Of a DNA stretch of 64,000 bases, positions 61,069 through 64,000 are shown piece by piece. A program made the translations under genes and the position numbers. Origin of the DNA: Chryseobacterium sp. 6424. GTDB lineage: Bacteria > Bacteroidota > Bacteroidia > Flavobacteriales > Weeksellaceae. Position 1 is the first letter of the stretch; each line of letters opens with the position of its first letter. The notes under the pieces were generated by a model. It saw nothing but the letters and a program-made list of their open reading frames with translations, did not search any database and was not told the origin of the DNA. The DNA is taken from contig NZ_CP023540.1 of assembly GCF_003692615.1 (NCBI RefSeq), positions 744,001 to 808,000 of the forward strand, written 5' to 3'.

Positions 61069-61494
61069 TCAGATGCTGTAGTAGTATTTCTGAATGAGTG
61101 CAGCGCGTAGCTGGCTGAGCAATCTGGACTGTTCTACTTGCTTCTGTTCCAGCTCGTGGATGGATTTGATTTTGTGGATCATTTCGGGATTACGGGTAGC
61201 TTTTTCGATGCCTGGCTGGATGAAGTTCTGCAGGAGTTTTTTCAGCTCGAAGAGCCGGAGCATTTCGATGACGCTGCCGCAGAGATAAGGGTGAAAGAAT
61301 CCGTTTTTCCAGAGGGAGTAAAAGGTCCAGTAAACGGTTTCGAGTTCTTCCTGGTTGCCACAGTAGATGATGAAGCAGTTCGGGCAAGGTTCACGCAAAG
61401 GTTTTCCGGCATTGTGGCCACGATTCAGAATAAAAACAGCCGTTTCCGGGGCTGGGCGGTGGACTGCGTAAGTCCGTACTTTGTTGGTAAGCAT
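61069..61494 (-). CDS. DUF6943 family protein
   Basis: A 141-residue protein started at MLTNKVRTYAVHR (61494); the frame stays open to 61638, but the extra 48 residues are low-complexity read-through of poly-purine DNA. The motif RGHNAGKPLREPCPNCFII followed by ETVYWTFYSLWKNGFFHPYLCGSVIEMLR is what I know as DUF6943, seen in accessory and conjugative-element regions of Bacteroidota. The Cys pair (PCPNC) may bind metal. A C-terminal helix (HELEQKQVEQSRLLSQL) follows. Function unknown. It has its own terminator. Confidence 0.8.
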   Translation of the reverse strand: MLTNKVRTYAVHRPAPETAVFILNRGHNAGKPLREPCPNCFIIYCGNQEELETVYWTFYSLWKNGFFHPYLCGSVIEMLRLFELKKLLQNFIQPGIEKATRNPEMIHKIKSIHELEQKQVEQSRLLSQLRAALIQKYYYSI

Positions 61495-61597
61495 AACTTT
61501 TGTTTTAAAAAATTTGCTCTTCTGAATACTATTCAAAAGAAAAAAAGAAAAAAAAGAAAGTGCTCTACCCTTCGGGAGGAAAAATGCGATGCAATAT

Positions 61598-61653
61598 TTT
61601 TTTGCAAAAAAGATTGCCGTATCATTTTTCACGGCCATCTTTTTTGCAAAAAA
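61598..61653. repeat. Long inverted repeat with 17-bp perfect arms
   Basis: TTTTTTGCAAAAAAGAT (61598-61614) and its exact reverse complement (61637-61653) extend inward, after a 2-nt mismatch, by CCGT/ACGG around a 10-nt loop. T runs lie at the outer ends on both strands, so it could act as a bidirectional terminator. Confidence 0.85.
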
Positions 61654-61820
61654 CCCGGCAGGGCAAGATATTGTCAGGGCATTTTTCCGACGGTATACCT
61701 TTACTTTCTTTTTTTTTATTTTTTCTTATCCGGGTTTATCGATTGGTGCAGTAGGAGTTTTGTTTATTATAAAACTCAGGGAATTCGAAGCGGTATTTTA
61801 CTAAATCCCTTCAGCGGAGG

Positions 61821-61879
61821 GAAAGACAGCGGTATGGCGATGCGAGGGCTCGCAGCAGCGGCATACTGCTGTGCGCGGT
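61821..61879 (+). repeat. Hairpin repeat family, copy A
   Basis: Constant left arm ACAGCGGTATG (61826-61836) pairs with constant right arm CATACTGCTGT, which continues GCGCGGT (61862-61879). The 25-nt interior contains its own TGCGAG/CTCGCA hairpin. Confidence 0.75.
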
Positions 61880-61944
61880 ACCGATAGTGAATAAACTGCC
61901 ACTACACTATTCCGCTGAAACCAGGCAGTTTATTGACTAGCGGT
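61880..61944. repeat. Inverted repeat with 21-nt arms next to copy A
   Basis: Positions 61880-61900 and 61924-61944 pair over 21 nt with two mismatches (core AATAAACTGCC / GGCAGTTTATT), around a 23-nt loop. Confidence 0.75.
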
Positions 61945-62123
61945 ACAGGCAAAATTGTTATAAATGCCTTATGATTAAATAATTTTTCGGTTATTCGATT
62001 AGGGAATGATTTGCTTGTATAACCGACTTTCAAGGGATGGAAAGGGGATGGAAAAATCAGCTGTATGACGTTGCAAGTTCAGAAACGACCGGCATGATTC
62101 CATGGACAGGATTGGCTGAATAT

Positions 62124-62153
62124 TGTTCTTATTTAAATTTTCTGTATTTTTAA
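62124..62153 (+). promoter_or_regulatory. Promoter of the secreted orphan gene
   Basis: TTG (62124-62126), a 19-nt spacer, then TATTTTTA (62146-62153), one mismatch from TAnnTTTG, 15 nt before the ATG. Confidence 0.5.
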
Positions 62154-62168
62154 AGAAAAACATTTGAA

Positions 62169-62702
62169 ATGAAAAAAATTTTACTATTAACTGCCCTCTT
62201 TGTTTTTAATTTTGGGTTTTCACAGAAGCCTCTGACTAGTAGTTTGGAAAATCTTGATCAGAAATTTCTAAAAAAATTTCACATTAAAAAAGATGTATTC
62301 GATAACAAAACTGTTATTTACGAGAAGAAATCGTACGGACAAAACATCCGTATAAAACCGTACCTTGTTATAAAAGATGGGCTGGTATTTTACAGGGTGG
62401 GATTAATGTTTGATGGTTATTCGGAATGGCCGGATATGCACACCTTCAAGTTTCTTATTGATGATCAAGTATATAATCTACCGCTAGGAGAAACTCGTAA
62501 GAAAATAAGCCATCAAATTACAGCCGTAGAGACTTCTAATTTATTACTTAACGATGAAGAAATAGAAATCTTCCGAAAAGTAGGATCTGCAAAAACGCCG
62601 GTACAATACAGGATTAGCGGGAATAAGAATACGGATCTGAAGTTATATGTAAATAGTTATATAAAAATAACGAAAGAGTTATACGATATGCTTACTAAAT
62701 GA
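62169..62702 (+). CDS. Secreted orphan protein
   Basis: A 177-residue protein with signal peptide MKKILLLTALFVFNFGFSQ and a Lys-rich, beta-prone mature part (KPYLVIKDGLVFYRVGLMFDGYSEWPDM, KFLIDDQVYNLPLGETRKK). It resembles no family I can name. Its base use is more A+T-rich than that of the core genes. It has its own promoter and terminator and sits alone between hairpin repeat copies A and B, like a single-gene cassette. Confidence 0.75.
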   Translation: MKKILLLTALFVFNFGFSQKPLTSSLENLDQKFLKKFHIKKDVFDNKTVIYEKKSYGQNIRIKPYLVIKDGLVFYRVGLMFDGYSEWPDMHTFKFLIDDQVYNLPLGETRKKISHQITAVETSNLLLNDEEIEIFRKVGSAKTPVQYRISGNKNTDLKLYVNSYIKITKELYDMLTK

Positions 62703-62723
62703 AAATATATAGCGCGACAGTTT

Positions 62724-62752
62724 AAGCCACTCATTTTACAGTGGCTTTTTTG
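62724..62752 (+). terminator. Terminator after the secreted orphan gene
   Basis: AAGCCACT / AGTGGCTT perfect 8-bp stem, 8-nt loop, then TTTTTG. Confidence 0.88.
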
Positions 62753-62865
62753 TTTCCTGAAAGTATTGCTCGTAGCTAAACTTCATAAACATTATAGAAT
62801 ATATTTATGCACCATGGTAGATATTTGGGTGAAGAGCGGAATATCAGCGCGGTGGAGAGGGATGG

Positions 62866-62946
62866 AAAAAACAGCGGTATGACGGTGTGCCGGAGCCAAA
62901 ATAAAATAGAAAAATCCCGGTATACCGGCATACTGCTGTGCGCGGT
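62866..62946 (+). repeat. Hairpin repeat family, copy B
   Basis: Left arm ACAGCGGTATG (62871-62881), right arm CATACTGCTGTGCGCGGT (62929-62946). The 47-nt interior differs from copy A but still pairs: GGTGTGCCGG with CCGGTATACC, using two G-T pairs. The right interior arm is part of the palindrome CCGGTATACCGG (62917-62928). Confidence 0.78.
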
Positions 62947-62955
62947 GACGGAAGC

Positions 62956-63078
62956 GTATAGTTGGCTGTAACGGAACGGCCGGGGACGTCCGTGAAGTGA
63001 AAGCCGGCTATGTGCTGGAGGAACTTGGGAAAGCGATTGGCTACCATTTTAGCGGATTTCGAATAGTATAGTTGGCTG
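62956..63078. repeat. Direct repeat GTATAGTTGGCTG
   Basis: 13-bp identical copies at 62956-62968 and 63066-63078. The second lies inside the 3' end of the HTH gene. Confidence 0.6.
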
Positions 63079-63373
63079 CCATCGTTTCAATTTCATCTTT
63101 TGTTGTTTGCCTGTACTTCTTTAACCAGTCATCAATATCTTTTTTTACGAAATAGATTCTTTTGCTTCGTTTAGTAAATGGGATCTCATTCTGTGAAGTT
63201 AATTTATAAACGTGGGAAGCAGAGAGTTCCAAGTAAGAACATAATTCTTTTAATGTCAGAATTTCTTTGTTAAAATGGGCATTTGTCATCGCTGCTTCGG
63301 TAGGAACTAAACTTACCAGAAGCTTTTCAATTCTGTCCAGTCTTTCAATGATTGATTCAAATGGATTTTCCAT
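63041..63373 (-). CDS. Excisionase-type helix-turn-helix DNA-binding protein
   Basis: A 110-residue protein. Residues about 35-90 form the MerR/excisionase-like winged helix: ILTLKELCSYLELSASHVYKLTSQNEIPFTKRSKRIYFVKKDIDDWL, in which the turn (SASHVYKLT) recognises DNA and KRIYFVKKDIDDWL is the wing. A short helix before it (FESIIERLDRIEKLLVSLV) may dimerise. Such proteins accompany mobilisable and conjugative elements of Bacteroidota, where they regulate excision. It has a good promoter (63405-63435) and is flanked by repeat R2. Confidence 0.88.
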   Translation of the reverse strand: MENPFESIIERLDRIEKLLVSLVPTEAAMTNAHFNKEILTLKELCSYLELSASHVYKLTSQNEIPFTKRSKRIYFVKKDIDDWLKKYRQTTKDEIETMAANYTIRNPLKW

Positions 63374-63404
63374 AACATGTTGATTTAATGGGTTATTACT
63401 CTCG

Positions 63405-63435
63405 CAAAATTATAAAAAGAGCCTAAAAAATCAAA
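63405..63435 (-). promoter_or_regulatory. Promoter of the HTH gene
   Basis: Minus strand TTTG (63432-63435), a 19-nt spacer, TAATTTTG (63405-63412): an exact -33/-7 pair 31 nt before the start codon. Confidence 0.7.
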
Positions 63436-63525
63436 CTTATACTGTAAGCGGTTGCTGCCTATGTCCTGGAGGAATATGGGAAAGCTTCGGCAACTCCATT
63501 GCGATAAAGAAGTACTAAAGGAGCT

Positions 63526-63641
63526 GGAAAGACAGCGGTATGGAGGGCAATGGAAAAAATGCGTGATGGTGCTGGAGGGGGGCAAAGGGAAAGCGATGGC
63601 TTACGCATTTTTTTGTTGCCCAGAATACTGCTGTGCGCGGT
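63526..63641 (+). repeat. Hairpin repeat family, copy C
   Basis: Left arm ACAGCGGTATG (63532-63542), right arm ATACTGCTGTGCGCGGT (63625-63641). The 82-nt interior forms a long extension: GGGCAA with TTGCCC and AAAAAATGCGT with ACGCATTTTTT, around a loop holding an R2 unit. Confidence 0.78.
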
Positions 63642-64000
63642 GCTGAAGTGCATAGCCTGTTGACTTACCTGTATTTTCAGAAACTGAATTTGGTACAGGC
63701 TGTGGACTGCAGGCACTTGGCTATTTTAGAACCGTACTTTCCGGGTAGCGCAGTGGATTGGGAAAATAGACTTCTAAATTATAACTATCCTGGCGGCTGG
63801 AAGGCGGTGGCTTGTGTGGGCTTCGCACAGACAAAAGGAAAGCATTTAGCATAATTTTCAATTATAGGTGATAATGGTGCTGGTTTGCACGTAACGCAGC
63901 GGAGCGGAGTGGAGGGCAACGGTTTGCGATGGCAAATTGACTATAATTGCAATTATGTTATTTGCTGTGGCAGAGTGGGGATTTTAAGCCGAATACTGGC

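Larger units (their letters stand above)
61495..62168. other. 674-nt noncoding stretch rich in inverted repeats
   Basis: No believable gene here: open frames crossing it are shadows of structured DNA. It holds, in order, a poly-purine tract (61534-61562), a 56-nt inverted repeat (61598-61653), a poly-pyrimidine tract roughly mirroring the first (61702-61730), hairpin repeat copy A (61821-61879), a second 21-nt-arm inverted repeat (61880-61944), a half copy D of the hairpin family (about 62041-62080) and the promoter of the secreted orphan (62124-62153). Confidence 0.7.
62703..63040. other. 338-nt noncoding stretch
   Basis: Contains the terminator of the secreted orphan (62724-62752), hairpin repeat copy B (62866-62946), the first GTATAGTTGGCTG copy (62956-62968) and the first copy of repeat R2 (63011-63045). 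No gene seen. Confidence 0.7.
63011..63604 (+). repeat. Repeat family R2, three copies
   Basis: Similar 35-38-nt units at 63011-63045, 63462-63495 and 63567-63604 share GTGCTGGAGG, a variable middle, then GGGAAAGC and a G/C-T end. The first two flank the HTH gene, and the third forms the loop of hairpin copy C. Confidence 0.65.
63374..64000. other. 627-nt repeat-rich end of the window
   Basis: After the HTH promoter this stretch carries R2 copies 2 and 3, hairpin copy C (63526-63641), and a possible fifth, diverged hairpin unit at about 63893-64000 with the palindrome ATAATTGCAATTAT (63943-63956). A frame from a GTG at 63633 (73 codons, ending 63854; LNYNYPGGWKAVACVGFAQ) has protein-like composition, but it starts inside a hairpin arm, so it may be a gene remnant. 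No complete gene is supported. Confidence 0.6.

Noticed and set aside
61138-61887. 249-codon + strand frame across the DUF6943 gene and repeats
   Set aside because: Its first part is antisense to the DUF6943 gene, the rest reads through poly-purine/pyrimidine and hairpin DNA; composition is not protein-like.
63011-63604. CRISPR array
   Set aside because: Repeats are irregular in spacing and sequence, with no uniform spacers and no cas genes.
61821-63641. Classical integron attC sites
   Set aside because: Hairpin architecture fits, but no RYYYAAC/GTTRRRY boxes and no integrase in the window, so not annotated as attC.
63452-63646. 64-codon + frame across hairpin copy C
   Set aside because: Made of R2 and hairpin repeat DNA; not conserved in frame between copies.

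Overview
The window looks like a chromosome segment of a Bacteroidota (Flavobacteriia) bacterium, most like the Chryseobacterium/Kaistella/Elizabethkingia group (Weeksellaceae). The reasons are: type IX secretion and gliding genes (porV, porU, gldJ); many lipoproteins and signal peptides ending in -AQ; an S46 dipeptidyl-peptidase; a hemerythrin; FUSC and DUF808 membrane proteins; near absence of Shine-Dalgarno sites; and many upstream -7 boxes of the Bacteroidota type (TAnnTTTG, often with TTTG/TTG about 19-20 nt upstream). The genus call is inference. No rRNA, CRISPR array or replication origin was seen.

Layout. 0-9.6 kb is a starch/maltose locus: the end of a SusE/F-like surface protein, a GH97 alpha-glucosidase, a GH13 alpha-amylase-family enzyme and an MFS sugar transporter. 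A REP-associated transposase (RAYT) flanked by matching palindromes, and a pair of lipoproteins, one with a JAMM-like motif, interrupt it. 9.7-11.4 kb holds a pirin and a DUF808 protein. 11.5-17.8 kb is purine synthesis (leader with terminator, purM-purN-purH-purD, guaA). 17.9-27.4 kb is mixed: DEAD-box helicase, hemerythrin, SGNH hydrolase, three tandem paralogous secreted proteins, ahcY, a phosphopantetheinyl transferase and a FUSC membrane protein. 27.4-34.3 kb is the type IX secretion/gliding block porV-porU / gldJ. 34.3-37.5 kb has murF, a NUDIX hydrolase, an SRPBCC protein and an ABC ATPase, then three tRNA genes. 38-46 kb has an amidase, aspA, an M16 peptidase and an S46 peptidase. 47-50.4 kb is glycogen synthesis (glgB-glgA). 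50.6-58.3 kb has an aspartic protease with PDZ, ppc, dapB, a sugar aminotransferase and galE.

From about 58.3 kb to the end the window changes character and reads as an accessory region: a SNase-fold protein with an altered catalytic position, a four-gene cassette (unknown protein, DUF5675 with an L,D-transpeptidase-like motif, two small membrane proteins), a DUF6943 gene, a secreted orphan, an excisionase-type helix-turn-helix gene, and long noncoding stretches rich in repeats. Three of these repeats form one family of long hairpins: the terminal arms are constant, while the interiors differ in sequence and length but stay self-complementary. Single genes lie between them. This cassette-like arrangement is the most novel signal in the window.

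Quality note. Four otherwise intact genes (the GH13 enzyme, purD, porV, the aspartic protease) each read through if one base is added on the coding strand. Single-base losses in the assembly are the simplest reading, and I annotated these genes over their restored extents.
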